Shown one piece after another: positions 34,574-42,153 of a stretch of 60,081 nt of DNA. The position numbers and the translations under genes are program-made. The number at the start of each line of letters is the position of its first letter. The stretch's first letter is position 1. The stretch spans positions 1 through 60,081 of the forward strand of contig CAJINA010000147.1 in the NCBI GenBank assembly GCA_905176665.1, read 5' to 3'. Under the pieces are notes generated by a model. It did not search any database and had not been told where the DNA came from. It saw nothing but the letters and a program-made list of their open reading frames with translations. Origin of the DNA: Olavius algarvensis Delta 4 endosymbiont (GTDB lineage: Bacteria; Desulfobacterota; Desulfobacteria; Desulfobacterales; CAJINA01).

Positions 34574-35404
34574 CTAAAATGGAGTTCCCCACACCTGGTC
34601 CAGAAAAGAAGTGATGTTTGCCCAGTATATTTCCCAGTCCGGCGGGCAGTTGCTATGACCGCATTCATAAAGGATCAGTTCGGCCCTAGGGATCTGTCTT
34701 TTCATTTCCACTGCGTGCCGGACCGGGACCACTTTGTCGTGGGTACCGTGGATTATCAAAATGGGTCCCTGGTAGGTCCGGAGTGCAGCGAGGGTATTGT
34801 AATTGTCGGAAAGCAGGAAATTCGGCGCGCCCCAGGCCATGGCCTTGATGGATAGGAAGGTGGATTCCACGATGATGGCCGCTGCCGGCCGCTCCCGGGA
34901 AAGGTCACTCAATACGCCGCCGCCCAGAGAGCGGCCGTGAAAGACGATACGCGCCGGGTCCACGTTCGGCAGTGCTATCAAATGGTCGTAGAAATGCCTG
35001 AAATCGGATGCGATGCGTTCCCGGCTGGGCGATCCGTCGCTGCGGCCGTAGCCCCGATATTCGCCCAGCAGGACGGTAAACCCAATCTGTTGATACGTTT
35101 CCGCCCGCTTTCGGTAGTGATCGATCAACTCACGGTTGCCGTGGGCCATCAGGACCGCCGGTCCCTTGCGGGGTACAGCGCTCCCACCGCCCTTGAAAAG
35201 CCACCATTCAACCCGTCCCTGTTCTGTGTGCAGCCAATACCGGTTGAATTGGGTTGCGCTGTCAGGGAAGGGGGGCAACTTTTGGATGTGATGCGGCTGG
35301 AACACCAGGCGGCGGACGGGGTGGGTGCAACCGGCCATCACGGCATACCAGAACAGCAACACAGCCGGCAGCAAATAATGAAAGTATATTTTGCTGTTAC
35401 GCAT
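34574..35404 (-). CDS. Alpha/beta hydrolase lipoprotein
   Basis: 276 residues, ATG at 35404. Lipoprotein signal LLPAVLLFWYAVMAGC with the lipidated Cys at 26. Hydrolase core: oxyanion region VLMAHGNRELIDHYRKRAE, VLLGEYRGYGRSDGSPS, nucleophile elbow FHGRSLGGGVLSDL (G-R-S-L-G), acid region ILIIHGTHDKVVPVRHAVEM, and catalytic His in LILYECGHSNCPPDW. The family (BEM46/ABHD13-like, 'serine aminopeptidase S33' type) acts on esters or peptides; the substrate is unknown. As a lipoprotein it acts in the periplasm. It follows the MITE-B element and is divergent from nothing close; the FRG-domain gene lies upstream on the same strand. Confidence 0.87.
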   Translation of the reverse strand: MRNSKIYFHYLLPAVLLFWYAVMAGCTHPVRRLVFQPHHIQKLPPFPDSATQFNRYWLHTEQGRVEWWLFKGGGSAVPRKGPAVLMAHGNRELIDHYRKRAETYQQIGFTVLLGEYRGYGRSDGSPSRERIASDFRHFYDHLIALPNVDPARIVFHGRSLGGGVLSDLSRERPAAAIIVESTFLSIKAMAWGAPNFLLSDNYNTLAALRTYQGPILIIHGTHDKVVPVRHAVEMKRQIPRAELILYECGHSNCPPDWEIYWANITSFLDQVWGTPF

Positions 35405-35462
35405 CGTGAGGGTGCCCGGCGGTTTTTGCCTTTAATAATTACTTTTCAATCCTGAAAACGGA

Positions 35463-36269
35463 TTACGACCGCGGCTGATAATGGCGGCGCAGCCAGGACG
35501 CCAGCCCGTCCAGCCCCGGAAAAAGCATCCTTTCCGTAATGTTGGCCTGGTCCAGTTTATCTCTGATCTCCCACTTCAGTTCCCTGGGGATGATGATGCG
35601 CCTAAAGAGCTCGGGGTGCTGAATCAACCAGTCTTCCATGTTTGCGATAGGGCTTGACATGAAAGAAAAGAGCGCAAACTGGTTGACGATGCGTGCATCG
35701 ATTGAAGGCGGTTCGAAAAAGGCAACCATTGCGTTGGACGAAAGTCCGTCAAAAGTGCGCACATCGGGTAGGACCGTCTCCAGCATCCCGACCGTAAAGG
35801 CATTTGCATTTTCTTCTGATAGCACACTGCTCAGGGGTTCCGGCAGGCGTTGATTGGTCTTGACGAAATCCACCTTCCAGATGACCCCATCCACATCGTA
35901 GCGGTTGGTTTCACAGGTTGCATAGTGCATGGCTACAAAAGGTGAGTAGGTCCAATCAAGGAGCCGGGTAGGCAGGCCATGGTGCTGGGCCAGCGTCATC
36001 CATTGCCACTGGGAGTCGCTGATATCCACATCGTCCAGCCGAGCGTACTTTCTAAAGTTCCTCAGCAAGTGATACTCCAGGCGTGTTAAATTACCGCATA
36101 TCCTTTCGAAACTGGTCACCAGCCGGTAATCTTTGTTGGACAGGCCCCGAAAGGCATAATTCGATCTGAAGCGTAGAATATCCTCCTGCCAGGATCCTTC
36201 GTAAACGCGTTCGCACAGATCGGCCCAGGAATTTATGACGACGTCATTTTGTTCAATTTGCTTTTTCAT
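35463..36269 (-). CDS. FRG-domain protein
   Basis: 268 residues, ATG at 36269. The FRG domain (named for the Phe-Arg-Gly motif) spans about 20-215: NYAFRGLSNKDYRLVTSFERICG, LEYHLLRNFRKYARL, WQWMTLAQHHGLPTRLLDWTYSPFVAMHYATCE (Q-H-x-G-x-P-T-R-L-L-D-W-T/S hallmark), then VWKVDF-type strand. FRG proteins are common in defence and toxin-like settings and in prophages, but no molecular activity is established. No partner such as a reverse transcriptase, nuclease or integrase is adjacent here, so a stand-alone protein. Cytoplasmic; no membrane segments. Confidence 0.9.
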   Translation of the reverse strand: MKKQIEQNDVVINSWADLCERVYEGSWQEDILRFRSNYAFRGLSNKDYRLVTSFERICGNLTRLEYHLLRNFRKYARLDDVDISDSQWQWMTLAQHHGLPTRLLDWTYSPFVAMHYATCETNRYDVDGVIWKVDFVKTNQRLPEPLSSVLSEENANAFTVGMLETVLPDVRTFDGLSSNAMVAFFEPPSIDARIVNQFALFSFMSSPIANMEDWLIQHPELFRRIIIPRELKWEIRDKLDQANITERMLFPGLDGLASWLRRHYQPRS

Positions 36270-36387
36270 AGCGCTTCACCAAAAGTTCCCAGTTAGATGT
36301 GGGTTTCCGGGCAGGCATCTTTTTCTCAAGGCCCGAGTGCGGGCCAGCCAACTATTGATGGGGGTTCTTCGAACTGTCAGCAGAAGT

Positions 36388-37458
36388 TTAAACCGAACGG
36401 AAAATCAAGACGACGCCCATCATGTGGCCGTAGTTGTCGTGAATCATGGAGAGCGTCTGCGATACCCGGATTTCATTGCCGTTCATAGGGACCAGGATGT
36501 CGTTGTCGTAATGGGTAATCTGTTCCAGGTTGGCCTTCATTTCCTGGACGATGTTTTTGCGTTGCATGCGGGTAATGCCGTTAAGAATATAGTATACCTC
36601 ATCGAGCGGTTTACCGATAACCCGGGTCCGCGACCATCCACACAGCCGTTCGGCTTCCTTATTATAAAGGGTGACGTTGCCATTGACATCCGTGGAGATG
36701 AATCCATCCCCGATGCCTTGAATGGTCACGGTCAGGCGGTCTTTTTCAGATGCCAGCATCTGATCGATATCGTAATACTGCTTGACGGTAATTGCCATCA
36801 CGGCACTGGCGAAAGCCAAAAAGCCGTATTCCATGAAAAACAGGAACGATTTGAGTCCGGAAGTAGCCAGCAGGTCGTTGAACGCGCAAAGACTCCAGAC
36901 ACCAAAGCCGCAAAAAATGAAAGCGGCGCCGCTGCCGGCTTTTCGGAAACTGAAGAGCCAGGTGCAGAGTATGCCGATCATGGAAAGGCCAAGATAAATA
37001 TGAAAGAAAATACCGGCCTTACCCGGGAGCGGTTCAATGTAGGGTTGTTGCAGGCCGATGAATTCACGATAGGCGAAAAACGGACCCACCACCAGATCGG
37101 TCGTCCAGATCAGGATGAGCATGAACAGGTGAAAAATACCGGCCAGCAGGTGGTAGTGGCGGCCGTTGATGATCAGGTAGGCAAACGTGTGACCGAAGGT
37201 GCAGTGGACAATAAAGAGAAAGACAGAGGATTGGACCTGTTCGACTGCATGGTTCAGGTCCCCGGCCAGCGTGTTGTATTGCAAAAATTTTGCAACGGCA
37301 AAGATGAAGGTGCCGAAACTTAGCGCCGCCCCCCATCCGTTCCAGGTATAGTCCGGTTTTTTTACAAAGAACCAGTACTGAAAAATGGCAAAGAAAATAG
37401 CAATGGCTGCCACGCAGAGGGTCCCGGCGGATGCAAATACTATTTTTTCACCCAGCAT
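36388..37458 (-). CDS. Multi-TM membrane sensor with C-terminal PAS domain, no output domain
   Basis: 356 residues, ATG at 37458 with GGAGC eight bases upstream. Seven to eight hydrophobic helices in residues 1-220 (VFASAGTLCVAAIAIFFAIFQYWFF; GAALSFGTFIFAVAKFLQY; HLFMLILIWTTDLVVGPFFAY; IFFHIYLGLSMIGILCTWLFSF; and others), then a linker (YYDIDQMLASEKDRL) and one PAS domain (about 240-355; IQGIGDGFISTDVNGNVTLYNKEAERLCGWSRTRVIGKPLDEVYYI). In relatives the PAS is followed by a GGDEF or kinase. Here the frame stops right after the PAS (VVLIFRSV), so the gene is either truncated or a membrane-tethered ligand/redox sensor acting through protein contact. No continuation is visible in other frames downstream. 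Confidence 0.7.
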   Translation of the reverse strand: MLGEKIVFASAGTLCVAAIAIFFAIFQYWFFVKKPDYTWNGWGAALSFGTFIFAVAKFLQYNTLAGDLNHAVEQVQSSVFLFIVHCTFGHTFAYLIINGRHYHLLAGIFHLFMLILIWTTDLVVGPFFAYREFIGLQQPYIEPLPGKAGIFFHIYLGLSMIGILCTWLFSFRKAGSGAAFIFCGFGVWSLCAFNDLLATSGLKSFLFFMEYGFLAFASAVMAITVKQYYDIDQMLASEKDRLTVTIQGIGDGFISTDVNGNVTLYNKEAERLCGWSRTRVIGKPLDEVYYILNGITRMQRKNIVQEMKANLEQITHYDNDILVPMNGNEIRVSQTLSMIHDNYGHMMGVVLIFRSV

Positions 37459-37542
37459 AAAGCAAGCTCCTAATGACCTAACTTATCAATATCACAAATC
37501 TTTATACAATTTTTGATTCCCCGCGTCGAGGTGAAAATGGCA

Positions 37543-37594
37543 TTGACAAAAAAAAAGAAGTTCGTTAACCATGCCATGCAGCATGGGTAACCAA
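37543..37594 (+). promoter_or_regulatory. birA promoter with BirA (biotin) operator
   Basis: TTGACA at 37543-37548 and a weak -10 (TAACCA) 17 bases later at 37566-37571. Over the -10 lies an imperfect palindrome: half-site TTCGTTAACC (37561-37570), a 14-base spacer, half-site GGGTAACCAA (37585-37594). Half-sites of this kind separated by 14-16 bases are the hallmark of BirA operators. Binding here would repress birA itself when biotin is plentiful. It also argues that the true birA start is 37627, not the ATG at 37594. Confidence 0.65.
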
Positions 37595-37626
37595 TGGCCC
37601 TGGTAGACCAGGAAAGAAATATTAGC

Positions 37627-38547
37627 ATGAAAAAACGAATACTTGAAATGATGCGCCAAACACCAGGGGTTGTCTCCGGAGAAACCCTCAGTGCCGCGCT
37701 TGGCATTTCACGGGTATCGATCTGGAAACATATCAAAAAACTCCAGGTACTGGGCTACACGATAGAATCTACCCCCAAAGGATATTGTCTGGAGGATGAA
37801 CCGGACATTGCCTATCCCTGGGAGCTACCGCGTTTCGAAGACCGGGTCCACTACCTGGAGGAGACGGTGTCGACCATGGAGACCGCGCGCGACCTGGCTC
37901 GCGGCGGCTGCCCGGACTTCACCGTGGTCATCGCCGGCCGCCAGACCGGCGGGCGCGGCCGGCTCAGGCGCGTATGGGACTCCCAGGACGGCGGGCTCTA
38001 TTTCACGGTTGTCATTCGACCGGAAATTCCACCCGCCTGGAGCTATCGTTATAATTTCGCCGCTTCACTGGAGTTGGCCCGCACCATTCGTAACATGCTG
38101 GCTATCCAGGTGGACGTGAAATGGCCCAACGATCTGCTGGTCAATGAAAAGAAAGTTTCCGGGATGCTGTCCGAGATGGAGGCGGAGGCGGATAGAGTCG
38201 GTTTCATCAATATCGGGCTGGGTTTGAATGTCAACAATGCGATCGACACGGATGTACCCAATGCCGCTTCCCTGAGTCACTTTGCCGGGCGCATGATATC
38301 CCGTAAAGCACTGCTCGGAGCATTTTTAGACAATTACCACCAGCGACTCACATCCGGCAACCTCGCAACCGTGGTGGACGACTGGAAAAATTACACGGTG
38401 ACCTTGAACCGAAAGGTCACCATTGAAACACCGGCTGAAACCGTCAGCGGCACCGCCGTGGATGTAGATTCCGGCGGCGGGCTGATCGTCCGCCTGGATA
38501 GTGGCGAAATGAAAACCGTGGTGTATGGGGACTGTTTTCACCGTTGA
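37627..38547 (+). CDS. birA: Bifunctional biotin-protein ligase / biotin repressor
   Basis: 306 residues from ATG at 37627; an ATG at 37594 lies in the predicted operator and is unlikely. N-terminal winged helix (KKRILEMMRQTPGVVSGETLSAALGISRVSIWKHIKKLQVLGYTIESTPKGYCL, 1-58), so this is a group II BirA able to bind DNA. Ligase core: the biotinyl-AMP loop GRQTGGRGRLRRVWDSQDGGLYFTVVIRP, VKWPNDLLVNEKKVSGMLSEMEAEADRVGFINIGLGLNVN. The C-terminal SH3-like part includes VTIETPAETVSGTAVDVDSGGGLIVRLDSGE. It attaches biotin to carboxylase carrier proteins and represses biotin genes. Next to bioY-bioM-bioN. Confidence 0.95.
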   Translation: MKKRILEMMRQTPGVVSGETLSAALGISRVSIWKHIKKLQVLGYTIESTPKGYCLEDEPDIAYPWELPRFEDRVHYLEETVSTMETARDLARGGCPDFTVVIAGRQTGGRGRLRRVWDSQDGGLYFTVVIRPEIPPAWSYRYNFAASLELARTIRNMLAIQVDVKWPNDLLVNEKKVSGMLSEMEAEADRVGFINIGLGLNVNNAIDTDVPNAASLSHFAGRMISRKALLGAFLDNYHQRLTSGNLATVVDDWKNYTVTLNRKVTIETPAETVSGTAVDVDSGGGLIVRLDSGEMKTVVYGDCFHR

Positions 38548-38893
38548 GTAAAAACGGCCTGCCCCTAAACACATTTTTCGCGCGCAGAGACGCAGAGAAC
38601 CCATAAATATATCCGGCTTCGCCGGTTGAAACCCAAAGGACCTTTGTAGCCTTAAGCTTGAAACGATTTTAGCGCGCTAGCGCGACGAAATCCTGCTCTT
38701 GCTTTCCCGACTTCGCTGGACCGTGTATTGATTTTAAGTTTAGGGAGGACGTCTCTGCGCCTACGCGCCTCTGCGCGATGCATGGTTTTGTCAGTGTGTT
38801 TTGACGGTGAGGCCCCTTTGAGGGGTGCCCCAATGCCTGACCCTTTGGGCTATGATGCTTTACAATTTTACAATATCAAGGAGCGTTGTTTCA
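38548..38893. other. Intergenic region before bioY with CGCAGAG-type inverted repeat
   Basis: CGCGCAGAGACGCAGAGA (about 38581-38598) faces CGTCTCTGCGCCTACGCGCC (from about 38750) with about 150 bases between: a MITE-like element of a type (GCAGAGACGCAGAG) common in many genomes. A further short palindrome TAGCGCGCTAGCGCG lies inside (about 38670). Two TTTTACAAT/TTTACAATT half-site-like motifs at about 38860-38875 precede bioY; they are direct rather than inverse and so are only a weak BirA-site candidate. Confidence 0.5.
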
Positions 38894-39451
38894 ATGACCG
38901 AGAATGTAATAACAGACCATTCCACCCAGTTGCGCATGACCGTTTATGCTTCGCTTTTTGCAGCGTTGGTTGCAGTCGGCGCTTTTATATCGATTCCCAT
39001 AGGACCGGTGCCGATTGTGCTCCAGAACTTCTTTGTGCTATTGGCAGCCCTGCTGCTTGGCCCACGCTGGGGAGTGGCGGCCGTGGGTGTCTACCTGCTG
39101 GCCGGGATCTGCGGTTTGCCGGTGTTCGCCGGCGGCACGGCCGGAATCGGCCGCTTCATGGGGCCTACCGGCGGTTATCTGCTGGGGTATCTGCCGGCGG
39201 TTTTTGTCACGGCCTGGTTGTCACAAAAAGGCGGCCGCAGGGTCTGGACAGACATTACCGCCATGATTTGCGGTTCGTTGATCGTTTACGGCTGTGGGGT
39301 ACCGTGGCTGAAAATCGTAACTGGGATGCCGCTTGCAAAGGCGATTACGGTTGGCATGCTACCGTTTTTAATCGGTGATGCTTTGAAAATCGCTGCGGCC
39401 GTTCCGGTCGTAAAAGCCCTGCGTCCGATTGTCCAAGGCCGCAAACAATAA
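38894..39451 (+). CDS. bioY: Biotin transporter substrate-binding subunit (ECF S component)
   Basis: 185 residues from ATG at 38894, with AAGGAGCG nine bases upstream; the open frame extends further up without a ribosome site. Six membrane helices: TVYASLFAALVAVGAFISIPIGPVPIVLQNFFVLLAALLLGPRWGVAAVGVYLLAGICGLPVFAGGTAGIGRFMGPTGG in outline, with the BioY signature G-P-V-P-x-V-L-Q-N and the F-x-G-P-T-G-G-Y-L-x-G-Y loop, then further helices to KAITVGMLPFLIGDALKIAAA. Binds biotin with high affinity in the membrane. With bioM and bioN downstream it forms a BioMNY importer; a 160-base gap with a repeat lies between bioY and bioM. Confidence 0.95.
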   Translation: MTENVITDHSTQLRMTVYASLFAALVAVGAFISIPIGPVPIVLQNFFVLLAALLLGPRWGVAAVGVYLLAGICGLPVFAGGTAGIGRFMGPTGGYLLGYLPAVFVTAWLSQKGGRRVWTDITAMICGSLIVYGCGVPWLKIVTGMPLAKAITVGMLPFLIGDALKIAAAVPVVKALRPIVQGRKQ

Positions 39452-39477
39452 GTGCTCCAAGTTTAAGGTTATGTGCA

Positions 39478-39600
39478 AAAGGGTTCAAGGGGTCGAGGGT
39501 TCAAGGGTTTAAGTGGAACCAAAGATCCAAAACCACAAAATGAATACAAGTTGCAAGGTCTCTTTGCTTTTTAACTTCAGCCTTCAGTCTTCAGCCGAAC
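39478..39600. repeat. Composite of two dispersed repeat arms between bioY and bioM
   Basis: Left: GGGTTCAAGGGGTCGAGGGT (from about 39480), related to the 7307-7421 element. Right: CTTCAGCCTTCAGTCTTCAG (39573-39592), the arm seen at 3780, 4825 and 57291. Appears to be a mosaic of two families. Confidence 0.5.
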
Positions 39601-39610
39601 TACCTAAATA

Positions 39611-40360
39611 ATGAGCTTGATTGAAATCGACAATTTGGCCTGCCATTTCAGCGATGGCACCCTGGCGCTCAATGCAATCAATCTGTACATTGAGGCCGGA
39701 AGTTTTGTGCTGTTGGCCGGGCGCAATGGCGCAGGCAAAACAACCCTGCTGCGCCATCTCAATGGGTTGATCCTGCCGGACAGCGGCGAGGTTCGCCTGG
39801 AAGGTGTACCCGTGGCGCAGGATCTGGCCCGCGTGCGACAGCGCGTCGGGATGGTTTTCCAGGATGCAGACAGCCAGATTGTCGGCGAAACCGTCTATGA
39901 CGATGTGGCCTTTGGACCGGAAAACCTGTGTTGGCCGGACAAGAAGATCAAGGCCCGGGTGGCTGCCACGCTGGCGTCCATCGGCATGTCCGAATTGGCT
40001 GAAAACCGACCCCACACCCTCTCGGGCGGAGAAAAACGACGACTGGCCATCGCCGGCATCCTGGTCATGGACCCGGAGGTGATTGTACTGGATGAGCCTT
40101 TTACGAACCTGGATTACCCCGGGACCGCCCAGGTCCTGAAAACCATCGCCGACCTGCACGGCGATGGCCGCACGATTATTATTACCACCCACGATATCGA
40201 GAAGGTCTTCACCTTGGCCGATCGGATGGTCGTCATGGATCAAGGTCGCGTTGTCCGGGACGGATCACCGCTGGATGTGGTTTATGATGTAGAACAATAC
40301 GGTATCCGCATGCCCTGTGCCTTGAAGGTGGGCAGCGAGGTGACGGCGTGGGCGAGTTAA
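39611..40360 (+). CDS. bioM: Biotin ECF transporter ATPase
   Basis: 249 residues, ATG at 39611. ABC ATPase of energy-coupling-factor type: Walker A GRNGAGKTTLLRHLNGL (residues 38-54), Q-loop MVFQDADSQIVGETVYDDVAFGPENL, which is typical of EcfA/BioM, signature LSGGEKRRLAIAG, Walker B VIVLDEPFTNLD and H-loop ITTHD. Powers biotin import with BioN and BioY. The gene downstream starts inside its last codons (13-base overlap), so translation is coupled. Confidence 0.93.
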   Translation: MSLIEIDNLACHFSDGTLALNAINLYIEAGSFVLLAGRNGAGKTTLLRHLNGLILPDSGEVRLEGVPVAQDLARVRQRVGMVFQDADSQIVGETVYDDVAFGPENLCWPDKKIKARVAATLASIGMSELAENRPHTLSGGEKRRLAIAGILVMDPEVIVLDEPFTNLDYPGTAQVLKTIADLHGDGRTIIITTHDIEKVFTLADRMVVMDQGRVVRDGSPLDVVYDVEQYGIRMPCALKVGSEVTAWAS

Positions 40361-41112
40361 GTGCTTTCAGCTTTCTGCCCGGCCAATCGCGCCTGCATTG
40401 GCTGGACGCCCGCATAAAACTACTGGGCCTGCTGCTGATCAGCCTCCTGAGCCTGGGTGCGGGCGGTGTATCGCTGGCCGTCCTCTCCGTGATCATGATC
40501 GTCCTGGCCGCAGACAGCGGGCTTTCGTTGATCAGGCTGGCCGCTGAGCTGCGCTATTTCTTTTTCCTGCTGCTGCTCGTGTTTATCGCCCGGTCTTTGA
40601 GTACGCCTGGCGAGACCGTCTGGCAGTGGCGCCTGATCCACATTTCCGTTGAAGGGCTGGTGTCTGGACTCCTGGTTTGCTGGCGGCTTTTGATCGTTAT
40701 CGTCGCCGGCCTGCTGCTGGTTCACACTACCCGTATATCCCGGATTACCGGAGCGGTGCGTTGGTACCTGCGGCCAATACCGTTTGTGAATGAAACCCGG
40801 GTGGCCTTGATGATGGGCTTGGTGGTGCGTTTCATTCCCGGTCTGCTGCTGCGTGCCAAAGAAACCGCCGATGCCCAGCGGGCCCGCGGTGTGGAAAACC
40901 GGAAAAATCCGATCTACCGGCTGCGGGTGCTGGTGATACCCTGGCTGAAAAACATTTTCCTGGAGGCGGATGAACTGGTCCAGGCCATGCAGGCGCGTGG
41001 TTATACGGGCCGCCGCACGGAACCGGCGTTCAGCCTGCAGCGGGGCGACTGGGTTGCCCTGACAATTCTCTTTTGCCTGATGGTGGGGCTGATCTATTTG
41101 AACAGCATTTAA
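40348..41112 (+). CDS. bioN: Biotin ECF transporter transmembrane (T) component
   Basis: 254 residues from GTG at 40348, overlapping bioM by 13 bases. CbiQ/EcfT family: an N-terminal LHWLDARIKLLGLLLISLLSL (the D-P/A-R-x-K-L motif), several membrane helices, and the two coupling Ala-Arg-Gly motifs AQRARGV and AMQARGY that contact the ATPases. Ends with a final helix VALTILFCLMVGLIYL. Third part of the BioMNY importer. It is followed by a terminator at 41258. Confidence 0.93.
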   Translation: MGELSAFSFLPGQSRLHWLDARIKLLGLLLISLLSLGAGGVSLAVLSVIMIVLAADSGLSLIRLAAELRYFFFLLLLVFIARSLSTPGETVWQWRLIHISVEGLVSGLLVCWRLLIVIVAGLLLVHTTRISRITGAVRWYLRPIPFVNETRVALMMGLVVRFIPGLLLRAKETADAQRARGVENRKNPIYRLRVLVIPWLKNIFLEADELVQAMQARGYTGRRTEPAFSLQRGDWVALTILFCLMVGLIYLNSI

Positions 41113-41257
41113 ATGGAAGCGGGTGCCGTGCAATGAATGTTCTATAAGTATTAGAAATATAATAGTAAATTATTCTATTGGGTATCAGTGAGACCCTCCC
41201 CATATCTCCTTAGAATAGTGACGATAAACCGCCCAAACTGGGCAGGAAATTTTTTAG

Positions 41258-41283
41258 CGAAAAATGCAATTTTTCGGTTTTTT
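41258..41283 (+). terminator. Terminator-like hairpin after the biotin operon
   Basis: CGAAAAA (41259-41265) pairs TTTTTCG (41270-41276) and is followed by GG and a T run. A smaller GCCCA-aac-TGGGC hairpin precedes it (41231-41243). AU-rich stem, so efficiency is uncertain. Confidence 0.5.
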
Positions 41284-41287
41284 TCTG

Positions 41288-41316
41288 TTGACAACCGCTC
41301 GCTAAATTTGTAATTA
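41288..41316 (+). promoter_or_regulatory. tRNA promoter
   Basis: TTGACA at 41288-41293, 17-base spacer, TAATTA at 41311-41316. The mature tRNA-Lys begins 15 bases after, so transcription would start about 41323. Confidence 0.7.
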
Positions 41317-41330
41317 CGTCATTTTCCGAT

Positions 41331-41406
41331 GGGCCGTTAACTCAGTCGGTAGAGTATCTGCCTTTTAAGCAGAGAGTCGCTGGTTCGAGCCCAGCACGGC
41401 CCACCA
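41331..41406 (+). tRNA. tRNA-Lys (anticodon TTT)
   Basis: Acceptor GGGCCGT/ACGGCCC, anticodon arm TCTGC-CTTTTAA-GCAGA giving TTT, T-arm GCTGG-TTCGAGC-CCAGC, discriminator A, encoded CCA. Together with tRNA-Lys(CTT) at 2522 it covers both Lys codons. Confidence 0.97.
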
Positions 41407-41425
41407 AAGACGATACTTCAGTTTT

Positions 41426-41503
41426 GTCCCCATCGTCTAGCCTGGTCCAGGACACCGGCCTTTCACGCCGGCGACAGGGGTTCAAATCCCCTTGGGGACG
41501 CCA
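41426..41503 (+). tRNA. tRNA-Glu (anticodon TTC)
   Basis: Acceptor GTCCCCA/TGGGGAC, anticodon arm CCGGC-CTTTCAC-GCCGG giving TTC, T-arm AGGGG-TTCAAAT-CCCCT, discriminator G and encoded CCA. Cotranscribed with tRNA-Lys(TTT), 19 bases apart. Confidence 0.97.
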
Positions 41504-41511
41504 CTTATAAT

Positions 41512-41552
41512 AACAGGGACTTAGATACAAATCTAAGCCCCTGTTTGTTTTT
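41512..41552 (+). terminator. Strong terminator after the tRNA pair
   Basis: AACAGGG-A-CTTAGA (41512-41525) pairs TCTAAG-C-CCCTGTT (41532-41545) with one internal mismatch and a 6-base loop, followed by TTGTTTTTG. Confidence 0.85.
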
Positions 41553-42153
41553 GTTGAGTATCAATACCCCACACTATTCCCCAAAGCTCTGTTGGACATA
41601 CAGTGAAATAAAGATCCCATTGCTTGAAAGCGTGAAAAGGACAGCAAGCGTTGTACGAAGGCTACATAAAATTGCACAAATAAGAAAGCGATCCCGCTAA
41701 GTGTCTGGAATCGCAAACTTTATTTAAGCTTGGTGCCGAAGGCCGGATTCAACAATTACGCAATGAAATCAATAAGTAAAATAATTTCAAGTGTTATTAA
41801 GTACCATTAACTGACAAATTGTACGATCCTGGCTGCATAATCGCATCTGAATTCCATATCCATTACCGTTTTTATGGTTAGTGATGAGTCGAAGTTAAAC
41901 AGTTGGGGTACCGCCTTCCAATGTATACCCGTTTCACCGGGTCAGTGGCCGTTGTCATCAGCTTACCGCAGGGAGGGTGAATTGATTTATGTTGATTTAT
42001 ATGAGATTTTTCCGCTATATAATTGAAAATTCTTGATTTATATCTCTATAGAATCCTCATACCACCTAAACACGGCTTTGGTAGCGCTCTTTACACCAGC
42101 AAATATTCTTGCTTATTGACCTTTGGTCGATAATGCGAAAATTCTGATTGCCA
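41553..42153. other. Gene-free stretch between tRNAs and the large regulator
   Basis: About 600 bases, AT-rich at the right end. A 30-codon frame ending at about 41700 (IPLLESVKRTASVVRRLHKIAQIRKRSR in short pieces) has coding-like composition but no start; it may be a remnant. Candidate weak promoter TTTACA (about 42090) to TTATTG (17-base spacer) ahead of the regulator. Nothing else is supported. Confidence 0.35.

Noticed and set aside
41331..41503. tRNA pair as the integration site of an island containing the split regulator
   Set aside because: No integrase gene and no second copy of the tRNA 3' end is seen between 41.5 and 60 kb.
41600..41700. Coding remnant after the tRNA-Glu terminator
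   Set aside because: A 30-codon Lys/Arg-rich frame without a start or ribosome site; too short to support as a gene or named pseudogene.
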